From the NCBI RefSeq assembly GCF_002531825.1, contig NZ_NWSX01000033.1, positions 1 through 64,000 on the forward strand: a stretch of 64,000 bases of DNA, in the 5' to 3' direction. The notes under the pieces were generated by a model, which searched no databases, was not told where the DNA came from, and saw nothing but the letters and a program-made list of their open reading frames with translations. This document shows, piece after piece, positions 25,859 to 33,709 of this stretch; within the stretch, counting starts at the first letter, position 1, and each line of letters begins with the position of its first letter. This DNA comes from Rhizobium sp. J15 (GTDB taxonomy: Bacteria > Pseudomonadota > Alphaproteobacteria > Rhizobiales > Rhizobiaceae). Position numbers and translations under genes: made by a program.

Positions 25859-26593
25859 ATGAGCTTCGATAGACATCTTTCCCGCCGCAGCTTTCTTTCC
25901 TTATCGGCACTGACCGCAGCTTCTGCGCTCACCGGCTGCGCTTCCTCAGCCAACACTGTGACGGCAGGCGACACGAGGATCATCTACCGTTCGCCCGTCC
26001 GCCTGTTCCAGTCCATGGGAACATCGAGCGTGCCGAGCGACGCCGAGCTTGCCGTCATGTATGGTCCCGTCGAAGACGGCGGCTTCCTTATTCCCGCCGT
26101 GCCCTACGAGCAGATCGATCCCCGCTATTATCGTCAGCGCGTCGTCGATCCCACGGGCCAGCCGCCCGGCACCATCGTCGTCGATACGCCGTCGCGTTTC
26201 CTCTATCTCGTCCAGGCCGACGGCATGGCGATGCGTTACGGCGTCGGCATCGGCCGCGAAGGTTTTGCCTGGCAGGGATCGGGCGTCATCCAATGGCGTC
26301 AGAAATGGCCGCGCTGGAAGCCGCCGAATGAGATGGTCGCCCGCCAGCCGGAACTCGTCAAATATTCGATCGAGAACGGCGGCATGGAGCCGGGCCTGAA
26401 GAACCCGCTCGGCGCCCGCGCGCTGTACATCTTCTCGAATGGAGAGGATACGCTCTACCGCCTGCACGGCAATCCGGATTGGCGCTCGATCGGCAAGGCC
26501 GTTTCATCGGGCTGCGTCAGGCTGATGAACCAGGATATCATCGATCTCTACGACCGCGTTCCGACGAAGGCGCCGATCGTCGTCTGGCAGTAA
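25859..26593 (+). CDS. L,D-transpeptidase lipoprotein (second of a tandem pair)
   Basis: A 244-residue paralogue of the preceding gene. The N-terminus RRSFLSLSALTAASALTGC combines a twin-arginine-like pattern with a lipobox (LTGC). The YkuD domain has the catalytic LHGNPDWRSIGKAVSSGCVR motif. The two proteins share long identical stretches such as PLGAR, GVIQW and WRSIGKA-like blocks, so they arose by tandem duplication and then diverged at the N-terminus and in secretion signal. Same expected role in cell-wall cross-linking. ATG 25859 follows a GTC with no strong Shine-Dalgarno; the start is set by the signal sequence. Confidence 0.88.
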   Translation: MSFDRHLSRRSFLSLSALTAASALTGCASSANTVTAGDTRIIYRSPVRLFQSMGTSSVPSDAELAVMYGPVEDGGFLIPAVPYEQIDPRYYRQRVVDPTGQPPGTIVVDTPSRFLYLVQADGMAMRYGVGIGREGFAWQGSGVIQWRQKWPRWKPPNEMVARQPELVKYSIENGGMEPGLKNPLGARALYIFSNGEDTLYRLHGNPDWRSIGKAVSSGCVRLMNQDIIDLYDRVPTKAPIVVWQ

Positions 26594-26599
26594 TTCTCG

Positions 26600-26628
26600 C
26601 CGAGGCGGCCGTGATACGGCCGCCTCGG
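26600..26628. terminator. Hairpin terminator after the tandem transpeptidases
   Basis: CCGAGGCGGCCG-TGATA-CGGCCGCCTCGG, 12 base pairs, followed by GTGATTTTC. A strong stem with a modest U-run. Confidence 0.6.
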
Positions 26629-26851
26629 GTGATTTTCGCACGGCAGACGGCTTCCTCTTCCGTTCGCGGAAGGGATTTATTTTCGAAAAACCATTGCTCA
26701 ATTCGATAGAATGCCTACATGGGGCGTATCGAATATTGCTTGTGACCTTTGTCTACGCGCTGAAGCGCTTCGTCAGATCTCCTCTCAACATCGATATTGC
26801 CGGCGGAAATCCTTCCCCGGTTGCACTCAAGCGGTTGAAAAGGAAATCGTT

Positions 26852-27061
26852 ATGAATTCAGGCGTCGTCAAATGGTTCAATGGCACCAAGGGTTATGGCT
26901 TCATCCAACCCGACGATGGTTCCACGGACGTTTTCGTCCATATCTCGGCAGTAGAGCGCGCCGGTATGCGTGAACTCGCCGAGGGTCAGAAGGTCACCTA
27001 CGATATTGTCCGTGACAAGCGGTCCGGCAAGAATTCGGCTGATAACCTTCAGGCTGCATGA
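26852..27061 (+). CDS. Cold-shock-family RNA-binding protein
   Basis: A 69-residue CspA-type protein with RNP1 KGYGFIQ and RNP2 VFVHIS. It binds single-stranded RNA or DNA and acts as an RNA chaperone. The intergenic stretch before it (about 250 bases after the previous gene) leaves room for a long 5' untranslated region, as is usual for csp genes. GGAAAT precedes the ATG. Other rhizobial genomes have several paralogues, so a specific letter cannot be assigned. Confidence 0.93.
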   Translation: MNSGVVKWFNGTKGYGFIQPDDGSTDVFVHISAVERAGMRELAEGQKVTYDIVRDKRSGKNSADNLQAA

Positions 27062-27101
27062 TTTGTCATTCGCCCACCGCGCACTGATTTGGCGACGATC
27101 T

Positions 27102-27169
27102 GACCACGGATGTACTGGCAGCGAGCCGACCATGGATGGCAGCGGGCTGACCATAGATGGCAGCGGAAA
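27102..27169 (+). repeat. Three imperfect 21-base direct repeats
   Basis: Units starting GACCA at 27102, 27128 and 27149 (GACCATGGATGGCAGCGGGCT and GACCATAGATGGCAGCGGAAA are the two closest, period 21; the first carries a 5-base insert). It lies in the 3' untranslated region of the cold-shock gene, before its terminator. Confidence 0.6.
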
Positions 27170-27186
27170 GGCTGAGTGACTGGAAG

Positions 27187-27217
27187 AGGTCGGGTTCAAG
27201 CCCGGCCTTTTTGTTTT
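27187..27217 (+). terminator. Rho-independent terminator
   Basis: AGGTCGGG-TTCAAG-CCCGGCCT followed by TTTTTG. Eight pairs with one G-U. It should end the cold-shock transcript. Confidence 0.78.
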
Positions 27218-27310
27218 GGTTGTGGCGAGCCCGTTCCTTGGCATTACGCGGACAACCCGATGTTTCGTTATCGATAATGCGGCCTTGCCGCCAACAGGAA
27301 GGAGTTCATT

Positions 27311-27547
27311 TTGCAGGTACTCGTCAGAGAAAATAATGTCGATCAGGCGCTTCGTGTGCTCAAGAAGAAGATGCAGCGGGAAGGCCTGTTCCGGGAGATG
27401 AAGGCGCGCAGCGCCTTTGAGAAGCCGTCGGAAAAGCGCGCCCGTGAAAAGGCCGAGGCGATCCGCCGCCAGCGCAAGCTCGCCCGCAAGAAGCTGCAGC
27501 GCGAAGGCCTGCTGCCGGCGCCGAAGAAAGCGATCCGCGCCCGCTGA
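27311..27547 (+). CDS. rpsU: 30S ribosomal protein S21
   Basis: A 78-residue basic protein starting (M)QVLVRENNVDQALRVLKKKM, which is S21. It uses a TTG start codon: AAGGAG lies seven bases ahead of it, and no ATG is available upstream in frame. The C-terminal tail (KLQREGLLPAPKKAIRAR) is longer than in E. coli, as usual for alphaproteobacteria. It forms an operon with the small charged protein that follows. Confidence 0.95.
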   Translation: MQVLVRENNVDQALRVLKKKMQREGLFREMKARSAFEKPSEKRAREKAEAIRRQRKLARKKLQREGLLPAPKKAIRAR

Positions 27548-27599
27548 TTTCGGCCGCGGAGCAATGGCTGAGGCATCTCCATCACTCAGGAAGGGGCAC

Positions 27600-27821
27600 A
27601 TGACCGCCACCAAGGGAGAATTCTTCAATCCCGCCAAGCTTTCGCCTCGCGACAAGGCGGAAGCCACCGATCACACGGCGCGCGCCATCATCGAGGCCGA
27701 GGCCTCGGCCCGCGAAAAGAAGACGGAGAAGCTGAGAGCGCTGCGCCTGCAACAGGCGGCCGAAGCCGAACCCGAAGCAGCGCCTGCAAAGAAGAAGCGG
27801 TCGCCGGGTAAATCCCGATAA
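27600..27821 (+). CDS. Small charged protein downstream of rpsU
   Basis: A 73-residue protein starting MTATKGEFFNPAKLSPRDKAEATD, with a helical middle (AIIEAEASAREKKTEKLRAL) and a Lys/Pro-rich tail. GGAAGGGG lies ahead of the ATG. It is found beside rpsU in related rhizobia and may bind nucleic acid, but no function is established. Confidence 0.7.
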   Translation: MTATKGEFFNPAKLSPRDKAEATDHTARAIIEAEASAREKKTEKLRALRLQQAAEAEPEAAPAKKKRSPGKSR

Positions 27822-27841
27822 TTTCTCTCCGGCGGCTGCGT

Positions 27842-28333
27842 TCAGCCGCCGTCGCCCAGGCCGGCCCGCCCGAGATTATCGCGCAGCCGGTGCAGCATGT
27901 TGCGCATCTCAGCCATTTCCTCCAGCGTACAGCCCACGGCTTGCCCGATCGCTGTCATGATCGTGTCGATTTCCCCCTTCATCGCCTGACCCTTCGGCGT
28001 CAGCGACACGATCACCTGCCGCTCGTCGCGCAGGTCGCGCATACGCTTGATCAGCCCGCTTTGCTCCAGCCGCTTCAACAGCGGCGACAGCGTGCCGGAA
28101 TCGAGATCCAGCTGCTCGCCGATCGTCTTCACGGGCAGTTCGCTGCGTTCCCACAGCACCAGCATCACGAGATATTGCGGATAGGTAAGGCCGACCCGCT
28201 CCAGAATTGGTTTATAGGCGCGGGTGAAAGCATGCGCCGTGGCATAGACTGCGAAGCACAACTGCTTTTCCAGCCGCTTTTCCTCCTGCGGTATCTCCAT
28301 CGTCTTCGTCGTCTGCGCTTTCATATCCATCAT
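27842..28333 (-). CDS. ohrR: MarR-family organic-hydroperoxide sensor
   Basis: A roughly 163-residue MarR-type repressor. The peroxide-sensing cysteine is in EKRLEKQLCFAVYATAHAF, as in OhrR proteins. The winged-helix DNA-binding part has YPQYLVMLVLW and SGTLSPLLKRLEQSGLIKRM, and RDLRDERQVIVSLT is the wing. It represses the divergent ohr until the cysteine is oxidised by organic peroxide. Three ATGs, at 28333, 28330 and 28324, are possible; AGGG lies closest to the last two. A palindrome lies in the intergenic region. Confidence 0.9.
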   Translation of the reverse strand: MMDMKAQTTKTMEIPQEEKRLEKQLCFAVYATAHAFTRAYKPILERVGLTYPQYLVMLVLWERSELPVKTIGEQLDLDSGTLSPLLKRLEQSGLIKRMRDLRDERQVIVSLTPKGQAMKGEIDTIMTAIGQAVGCTLEEMAEMRNMLHRLRDNLGRAGLGDGG

Positions 28334-28396
28334 CCCTGAGGCGCCGATTGTCCTCTTTTCGAATTCCGAATGCAATTTGCAAAATTCACTTGCGTA

Positions 28397-28407
28397 CAAT
28401 TTAATTG
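28397..28407. promoter_or_regulatory. Probable OhrR operator
   Basis: CAATT-T-AATTG, an 11-base palindrome within TACAATTTAATTGCG, between the divergent ohrR and ohr genes. The AT-rich TACAATT-AATTG form resembles known OhrR boxes. A related half site, TGCAATTTGC, lies at 28371-28380. Confidence 0.65.
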
Positions 28408-28458
28408 CGCGATATTAAAAATCCAACCCAGTCGAAGGGCCAATCAAAGGAGATCGTG

Positions 28459-28881
28459 ATGCCTATTCTCTATACGACCAAAGCCTCTGCTACCGGCGGC
28501 CGCGCGGGCCGCGCCGTTTCCGACAACGGCGTTCTGGACGTAACGCTGACCGTTCCGAAGGAACTCGGCGGCGACGGCGCGACCGGCACCAATCCCGAAC
28601 AGCTCTTCGCGGCCGGCTATTCCGCCTGCTTCCTCGGTGCTTTGAAATTTGTCGCGGGCCAGCAGAAGGTCAAGATTCCCGAGGACACGACGGTCTCCGC
28701 CAAGGTCGGCATCGGCCCGCGCGAAGACGGCACCGGCTTCGGCATCGAAGTGGCGCTGACGGTCAATATTCCGGGTCTCGACCGCGAAACGGCCGAAAAG
28801 CTCGCAGCCGCAGCCCATATCGTCTGCCCCTACAGCCACGCCATGCGCACCTCGACCGAAGTTCCGGTCACAGTTGCCTGA
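28459..28881 (+). CDS. ohr: Organic hydroperoxide resistance peroxidase
   Basis: A 140-residue OsmC/Ohr-family thiol peroxidase starting MPILYTTKASATGGRAG. The two active-site cysteines are seen in YSACFLGALK and HIVCPYSHA, with the family TNPEQLFAAGY segment. It reduces organic hydroperoxides using lipoylated protein as a reductant. AAAGGAGA precedes the ATG. It diverges from ohrR across the operator. Confidence 0.95.
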   Translation: MPILYTTKASATGGRAGRAVSDNGVLDVTLTVPKELGGDGATGTNPEQLFAAGYSACFLGALKFVAGQQKVKIPEDTTVSAKVGIGPREDGTGFGIEVALTVNIPGLDRETAEKLAAAAHIVCPYSHAMRTSTEVPVTVA

Positions 28882-28967
28882 TCCAAACGCGTTCAGCAAG
28901 CTGCGGACGACTGCCTGCGGCTTCGGTCGGGGCTGTCGCTTGCTTGCTGCTGACATGAACGCAGTGC

Positions 28968-29088
28968 TTATCGCACGGTGCTCGGGTCAAGCTCGAGGAC
29001 GGCAGAGCAAGGGGAGGCCTATCGCCTCCAACCGACCCTGCTCCTCAATCTCCGTCGTGCTCGGGCTTGACCCGAGCACCCACACTCC
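28968..29088. repeat. Inverted repeat CTCGGGTCAAGC-type in the gap
   Basis: GTGCTCGGGTCAAGCTCGAG near 28979 and GTGCTCGGGCTTGACCCGAGCAC near 29059-29082; the second is itself a hairpin (GTGCTCGGG-CTTGA-CCCGAGCAC) and its second half complements the first copy. The 260-base gap between ohr and the MarR gene holds only this. Confidence 0.6.
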
Positions 29089-29144
29089 GGTCGCATCGCT
29101 GGAAACAAAGCGATTTCTCGAATCCGGGGCATGCTGAGTTAACT

Positions 29145-29669
29145 CTACTCGGCCATCACCCGCGCTGTAGCTCCGCTGGCGCGGCGAGCGGCCGTCTTCG
29201 GCGTCTCATCCGTCATCCCCGACACCGTCTGCAGATCCTGCCGCAGCCGCGCGGAACTTCCATCCGGGAGCTTCTGGTCGAGCGCCGCATGCGTCTCTTT
29301 CCAGATCGGCAGCGCTCTTGCCAGCACCGCCTTGCCTTCGCCGGTCAGGGCAAGCAGCCGGCCGCGCCTGTCCTTGGGATTTTCCATCACGCTCACCCAG
29401 CCCTTGCGTTGCAGCGGCTTCAGGGCCGCGGTCAGCGTCGTCTGGTCCATGGCGAGCAGGGTTGCGACCGGCCCCATCGGCGGCGGCTCCGGCCGGTTCA
29501 GCGACATCATCAGCGAAAACTGCCCATTGGTCAGCCCCGCGGGCCGCAATGCGTCATCGAACAGGCGGGCGAGTGCCCGCGCCGCTCGTTGCGCATGCAG
29601 GCAAAGGCAGGTGTCGCGCACCAGCAGCGTTGTAGAGAAAGGAATTTCAACCGAATTTGACATGACCAT
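29145..29669 (-). CDS. MarR-family transcriptional regulator
   Basis: About 172-174 residues. The winged helix has LTNGQFSLMMSLNR, MDQTTLTAALKPLQRKGWVSV and the wing NPKDRRGRLLALT. Cys-Leu-Cys-Leu in RDTCLCLHAQRAARAL near the N-terminus could be redox-sensitive. ATG at 29669 and ATG at 29663 are both in frame; the promoter places the predicted transcript start at the second one, so the message may be leaderless. It diverges from the DUF899 operon, which it probably represses together with itself. Confidence 0.83.
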   Translation of the reverse strand: MVMSNSVEIPFSTTLLVRDTCLCLHAQRAARALARLFDDALRPAGLTNGQFSLMMSLNRPEPPPMGPVATLLAMDQTTLTAALKPLQRKGWVSVMENPKDRRGRLLALTGEGKAVLARALPIWKETHAALDQKLPDGSSARLRQDLQTVSGMTDETPKTAARRASGATARVMAE

Positions 29670-29698
29670 TTTATATTGATATCAATCTTTTTAGTCAA
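29663..29698 (-). promoter_or_regulatory. Promoter with palindromic operator between -35 and -10
   Basis: Reading leftward: TTGACT (29698-29693), 17 bases, TATAAA (29675-29670). The predicted +1 is the A of ATG at 29663. The perfect palindrome ATTGATATCAAT occupies 29675-29686, inside the spacer and touching the -10. It fits a MarR-type operator. Confidence 0.65.
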
Positions 29699-29749
29699 GG
29701 AGAAGGAGATGGGCCGGCTCGCCGGCAGCGCCGGAGGAGGGCGCATCCG

Positions 29750-30478
29750 ATGCAGAACGAAGTTGTTTCCCGCGAGCAATGGCTCGAGGCCCGCCGTGCC
29801 CTGCTCTTGAAGGAAAAGGAGGCGACGAAGCTGCGCGACAGCATCAATGCCGAGCGTCTGGCGCTGCCTTGGGTGAAGGTCGACAAGGATTATATCTTCG
29901 ATGCACCCGAGGGAAAGAAGTCGCTCGCCGATCTCTTCGACGGCCGCAGCCAGTTGCTGATCTACCATTTCATGCTCGGTCCGGATTGGGATGCCGGCTG
30001 CACCGGCTGCTCCTTCCTGTCGGATCATGTGGATGGAGCCTTGCCGCATCTCAACCATCACGACGTCACCTGGGTTGCCGTCTCGCGCGCGCCGCTCGAC
30101 AAGATCACCGCCTATAAAAGGCGCATGGGATGGAAATTTCCCTGGGTCTCCTCCTTCGGGAGCGATTTTAATTTCGATTATCACGTTTCTTTCAGCCCCG
30201 AGGATCTTGCCAAAGACAAGGTCTTCTACAATTTCACTGCCATGGAGCCGGCCGACGCCCATGACGAACTGCCGGGCCTCAGCGCTTTCTACCGCAATGA
30301 AAAGGGCGAGGTCTTCCATACCTATTCGAGTTACGCCCGCGGTCCGGAAGAGTTGATCGGCACGCTGATGATCCTCGACCGAGCCCCGAAGGGCCGTAAC
30401 GAGGACGGCATCATGAACTTTGTGCGCCGCCATGACGAATATCAGGAGGTCCCGAAGGCGCCATCCTGCTGTCACTGA
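29750..30478 (+). CDS. DUF899 thioredoxin-like protein
   Basis: A 242-residue DUF899 protein with a thioredoxin-like core. It begins MQNEVVSREQWLEARRALL, has FDGRSQLLIYHFM and the CxxC motif in DAGCTGCSFLSD, and ends VPKAPSCCH with a second cysteine pair and His. The family is predicted to act in disulfide or peroxide chemistry but its reaction is unproven. It is the first gene of an operon with the DUF1579 and VOC genes below and diverges from the MarR gene. GGAGGAGG lies upstream of the ATG. Confidence 0.85.
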   Translation: MQNEVVSREQWLEARRALLLKEKEATKLRDSINAERLALPWVKVDKDYIFDAPEGKKSLADLFDGRSQLLIYHFMLGPDWDAGCTGCSFLSDHVDGALPHLNHHDVTWVAVSRAPLDKITAYKRRMGWKFPWVSSFGSDFNFDYHVSFSPEDLAKDKVFYNFTAMEPADAHDELPGLSAFYRNEKGEVFHTYSSYARGPEELIGTLMILDRAPKGRNEDGIMNFVRRHDEYQEVPKAPSCCH

Positions 30479-30483
30479 GCCGG

Positions 30484-30535
30484 AGCATGATGCCGGAAGA
30501 TATGCAGCGGTTTTCGGACGGCGTCACGCTCTCCG
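30484..30535. repeat. Copy of the GCATGATGCCGGAA repeat
   Basis: AGCATGATGCCGGAAGATAT followed by GCAGCGGTTTTCGGACGGCG, related to the head of the element at 5142. It lies between two operon genes without the long terminal hairpin seen at 5175. Confidence 0.65.
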
Positions 30536-30573
30536 CGATGCGGAAGAACGCCAACATCACCCAAGGGAGAAGG

Positions 30574-31041
30574 ATGATGAAGACTGCAGAAGTGCTGAAG
30601 GAACACTCCTTCCTGGAAAGACTCGTCGGAAAGTGGAACGTCACCGCACCCGAGATGGGCGGCGGCGATGACTGGACGGAAACCGTGCGCTCGCTGCACG
30701 GCATCTGGTTCGTTGCCGAAGGGACCGGCCGCATGCCCGACGGCAAGCAAGCCACAACCGTCCTGACGCTCGGCTACAACGCCGAGAAAGGCAAGTATGT
30801 CGGAAGCTGGATCGGCAGCATGATGGACTATATGTGGGTCTATGAAGGCGAGGTCGATGCTTCGGGCAACGTGCTGGACCTCTATACCACCGGCCCAGAT
30901 TTCAACGGCGAAGGGCTTGCCGATTACCGCGAGCGGATCACCTTCGTCGATGCCGATCACCGTACGTTCACCTCCAGCGCCAGACAGCCCGATGGCTCGT
31001 GGAAGCAGTTCATGGAAGCGCATTACGCCCGCAAGATCTGA
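30574..31041 (+). CDS. DUF1579 protein
   Basis: A 155-residue DUF1579 member with LVGKWNVTAPEMGGG, the core LHGIWFVAEGTGRMP and a WIGSMMDYMWVYEG segment, a lipocalin-like beta barrel. Function is unknown. ATG at 30574 or 30577; AAGGGAGA lies ahead. It is the second gene of the MarR-linked operon, separated from DUF899 by a repeat. Confidence 0.78.
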   Translation: MMKTAEVLKEHSFLERLVGKWNVTAPEMGGGDDWTETVRSLHGIWFVAEGTGRMPDGKQATTVLTLGYNAEKGKYVGSWIGSMMDYMWVYEGEVDASGNVLDLYTTGPDFNGEGLADYRERITFVDADHRTFTSSARQPDGSWKQFMEAHYARKI

Positions 31042-31077
31042 CATTGTCGCGCCAAACGTCGAAAAAGGGAGAGTTTG

Positions 31078-31857
31078 ATGTCTGAGACGCATGGAAAGTT
31101 CATCTGGTGCGAGCTGATGACACCCGATACATCAGCCGCCGCGAAATTCTACAGCTCGGTCGTCGGCTGGACGACCTCCGAAATGACCGTCGAAGGCATG
31201 CCCACCTATACGGTCTTCGAGGCCAATGGCATCGGCGTCGCCGGTCTGATGGAATTCCCGGCCGAACTGGAAGGGCAGGGGATTCCGCCGAACTGGACGG
31301 GTTATGTCGACGTCGATGATGTCGACCAGTCGGCAAAGGATTTCGCCGCCAATGGCGGTTCGGTGCGCCGCCCGCCGGAAGATATCCCGACCATCGGCCG
31401 TTTTGCCGTCGTCGCCGATCCGCATGGCGCGGTGCTCTGCATCATGACGCCGGCGCCGATGGAGAAAACCTGGCCGGAACTGGCCTTCGACGCGCCCGGC
31501 AATATCGGCTGGCGTGAACTCTATGCCGGCAATGGCGAGGAGGCGATGGCCTTCTATTCCAAGCTCTTCGGCTGGAAGAAGGACAGCGATTTCGACATGG
31601 GCCCGATGGGCGTCTACCATCTCTTCTCGCATGGCGGCCGGCAGATCGGCGGCATGATGACCAAGCCGGCGGATATGCCGATGACCTTCTGGTGCTACTA
31701 TTTCATCGTACCGGCCATCGATGCCGCGATCGAACGCGTCACCTCAGGCGGCGGCAAGGTCGTCAACGGCCCGATGGAAGTTCCCGGCGGCAGCTGGATC
31801 ATCCAGGCCACCGACCCCCAGGGCGCCTTCTTCTGCCTGGTGGCGCCGAAGCGGTAG
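31078..31857 (+). CDS. Two-domain VOC (glyoxalase-fold) protein
   Basis: A 259-residue protein made of two vicinal-oxygen-chelate units. The first begins GKFIWCELMTPDTSAAAKFY and ends IMTPAP; the second begins IGWRELYAGNGEEAMAFYSK and ends IQATDPQGAFFCLV. Proteins of this type resemble lactoylglutathione-lyase-like or antibiotic-binding proteins; metal-binding His/Glu residues are not all obvious, so catalysis is uncertain. It is the last gene of the operon with DUF899 and DUF1579, suggesting a shared stress-detoxification role. GGGAGA precedes the ATG. Confidence 0.85.
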   Translation: MSETHGKFIWCELMTPDTSAAAKFYSSVVGWTTSEMTVEGMPTYTVFEANGIGVAGLMEFPAELEGQGIPPNWTGYVDVDDVDQSAKDFAANGGSVRRPPEDIPTIGRFAVVADPHGAVLCIMTPAPMEKTWPELAFDAPGNIGWRELYAGNGEEAMAFYSKLFGWKKDSDFDMGPMGVYHLFSHGGRQIGGMMTKPADMPMTFWCYYFIVPAIDAAIERVTSGGGKVVNGPMEVPGGSWIIQATDPQGAFFCLVAPKR

Positions 31858-31886
31858 TTTGGGCTGTTTTTGACGTGTGCCGCCGG

Positions 31887-32000
31887 CCCCCTCATCCGCC
31901 TGCCGGCACCTTCTCCCCGAGGGGAGAAGAGACTCGCGGCGACGTCTCGATTCCCCCTTCTCCCCTCGGGGAGAAGGTGCCCGTAGGGCGGATGAGGGGG
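31887..32000. repeat. Large interrupted inverted repeat between converging genes
   Basis: Outer arms CCCCCTCATCCGCC (31887-31900) and its complement (31987-32000); inner arms GCACCTTCTCCCCGA (31906-31920) and its complement (31966-31980), with a further CTTCTCCCC/GGGGAGAAG pair inside. It can fold as a cruciform and probably ends both transcripts. Confidence 0.85.
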
Positions 32001-32021
32001 CTGCACGGCACCCCCTCACGA

Positions 32022-33542
32022 TCACCCCGCAACCGACGCAAAGAACCCTTCCGGGCTCTCCACCTCCAGCAGCCGCTTCTTTTCAATCAGCCAGAAGCGG
32101 TTTCCCACCGCCCGCACGAAGCTGCGGTCGTGCGAGACCAGCAGGCAGCTCGCCTCCTGCGCCATCAGCTCGCTTTCGAGCGCTTCCTGGCCCTCGATAT
32201 CGAGATGGTTGGTCGGCTCGTCGAGCAGGTAGAAGTTCGGTTCCGTCAGCCTGAGCACGAGCATGCCGAGCCGCGCCTTCTGCCCGCCGGAAAGCTGGCC
32301 GATCGGTTTTGCCTGCATGTCGATCGTCATGCCGGCGCCGGCAAGCAGAGCCCGCGCCCCCTGATCGCCGACATCGAAGCGGCGGATGATCGTGCCGATC
32401 GGCGTATCCTTGTCGGCAAGATCGGCGAGCGCCTGGTCGCCATACCCGAGGACGACCGAGGGCGTCGCCTTGATGCCGTCTGCTCCGGCATCCGATCTTC
32501 CGATCGCCTGCTTCAGCATTGAGACCAGCCGCGTTTTGCCGGCGCCGTTGAGGCCGAGGAGCACGATGCGGTCGCCCTGGCAGATGAACTGCCGGCCGGT
32601 CCGGAAGAGCAGGGTCCCATCGGGCGTCGTCACTGCCGCATCTTCCAGCGTCACCAGCACCTTGGCATGCGTACCGCGGTTGGAAAGCCGGATGGCGCCG
32701 GCCGAGCGTTCCAGATGCGCGGGCTTTGCCGCGTCTTCCAGCTTCTCCGCCCGCTGCTTCAGCTGCTTCGTCTTGACGACCAACAGATCGCTGCCGGAAT
32801 TGATGCCGATATTGTTGAGCTTGGCCGCCTGCCTGCGCAACTGTTCCGCCGTCTTCATGTCGCGCTCGTAGCGCCGGGCCTCGGAGGCGTCGGCCTCGTC
32901 GAGGGCGGCGCGCGCCCTCGTATAGGGGAGGGCAAAGACCGGCGATTGCTCCGGCCGCAGGAACAGCGTCCGGTTGGTCGTCGCGTCCAGAAAGGCGCGG
33001 TCATGGCTGGAGAGGATGACCGGAACGTCGCGCGGCAGGGCGTTCAGCCAGCCCTCCAGCTGTGCGATCTTTTCGAGGTCGAGATGGTTGGTCGGCTCGT
33101 CGAGCAGAAGCACGTCGGGCTCGCGGACCCAGGTACGGGCCAGCAAGGCCAGCCGCTGCCATCCGCCGCTCAGCTGCTTGAGCGGCCGGCGGCGCATTTC
33201 CTCCGGCACTTCGAGCGATTCCAGCACCACATCGACGCGCCAGGCCTCGCTTTCGGCTTGATCGGCCGGCAGCGCCTGCAGCACGGCATCGTAGAATGGC
33301 GTGTCGAAAAGGGCTGCCGGCACATTCTGGGCGACATGACCGACGGTGAGCCCGCGCGCCTTGGTGATCTCGCCCTCGCTCGGTTCGAGCGCGCCGGTGA
33401 TGCAGGCAAGCAGGGTGGATTTCCCCCGGCCGTTGGCCGCGACGAGGCCGATGCGGTCGCCGGCATTGACGACGAGATTGAGGTTGGAAAACAGCCGATT
33501 GCCCAGCGTCACGCCGAGATTGCGGATATTGATGAGGGTCAT
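32022..33542 (-). CDS. ABC-F family ATPase (ribosome-acting type)
   Basis: A 506-residue protein with two ABC domains and no membrane segment. The Walker A motifs are NGRGKSTLL (near 40) and NGAGKTRLV (near 333), the signatures LSGGWQRLALLA and LSGGQKARLGML, and the Walker B motifs LLLDEPTNHLDL and YLLDEPTNHLDI. ABC-F proteins bind the ribosomal E site and rescue stalled complexes or protect from antibiotics. The region between the two domains carries a charged linker. A leader-peptide ORF lies 168 bases upstream on the same strand. Confidence 0.88.
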   Translation of the reverse strand: MTLINIRNLGVTLGNRLFSNLNLVVNAGDRIGLVAANGRGKSTLLACITGALEPSEGEITKARGLTVGHVAQNVPAALFDTPFYDAVLQALPADQAESEAWRVDVVLESLEVPEEMRRRPLKQLSGGWQRLALLARTWVREPDVLLLDEPTNHLDLEKIAQLEGWLNALPRDVPVILSSHDRAFLDATTNRTLFLRPEQSPVFALPYTRARAALDEADASEARRYERDMKTAEQLRRQAAKLNNIGINSGSDLLVVKTKQLKQRAEKLEDAAKPAHLERSAGAIRLSNRGTHAKVLVTLEDAAVTTPDGTLLFRTGRQFICQGDRIVLLGLNGAGKTRLVSMLKQAIGRSDAGADGIKATPSVVLGYGDQALADLADKDTPIGTIIRRFDVGDQGARALLAGAGMTIDMQAKPIGQLSGGQKARLGMLVLRLTEPNFYLLDEPTNHLDIEGQEALESELMAQEASCLLVSHDRSFVRAVGNRFWLIEKKRLLEVESPEGFFASVAG

Positions 33543-33709
33543 GATCGTTCTCTGGTCTTGACCGGGGACGCGATCCGGGGCGTTCAGCCATCACGGGATT
33601 ACACGTATCGGACCCGGGAAGTTACAGGAATGGGCGCGAACCTTGGGATACGGCGCCGCATTGGCCACGAAGGGCAGACCAGGAAGAGATGTCGAGAAAC
33701 GGTCTCCGG

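Noticed and set aside
27187..27208. tRNA-like T-arm (GGTTCAAG) downstream of cspA
   Set aside because: No acceptor, D or anticodon arms; the stem followed by T-run is a terminator.
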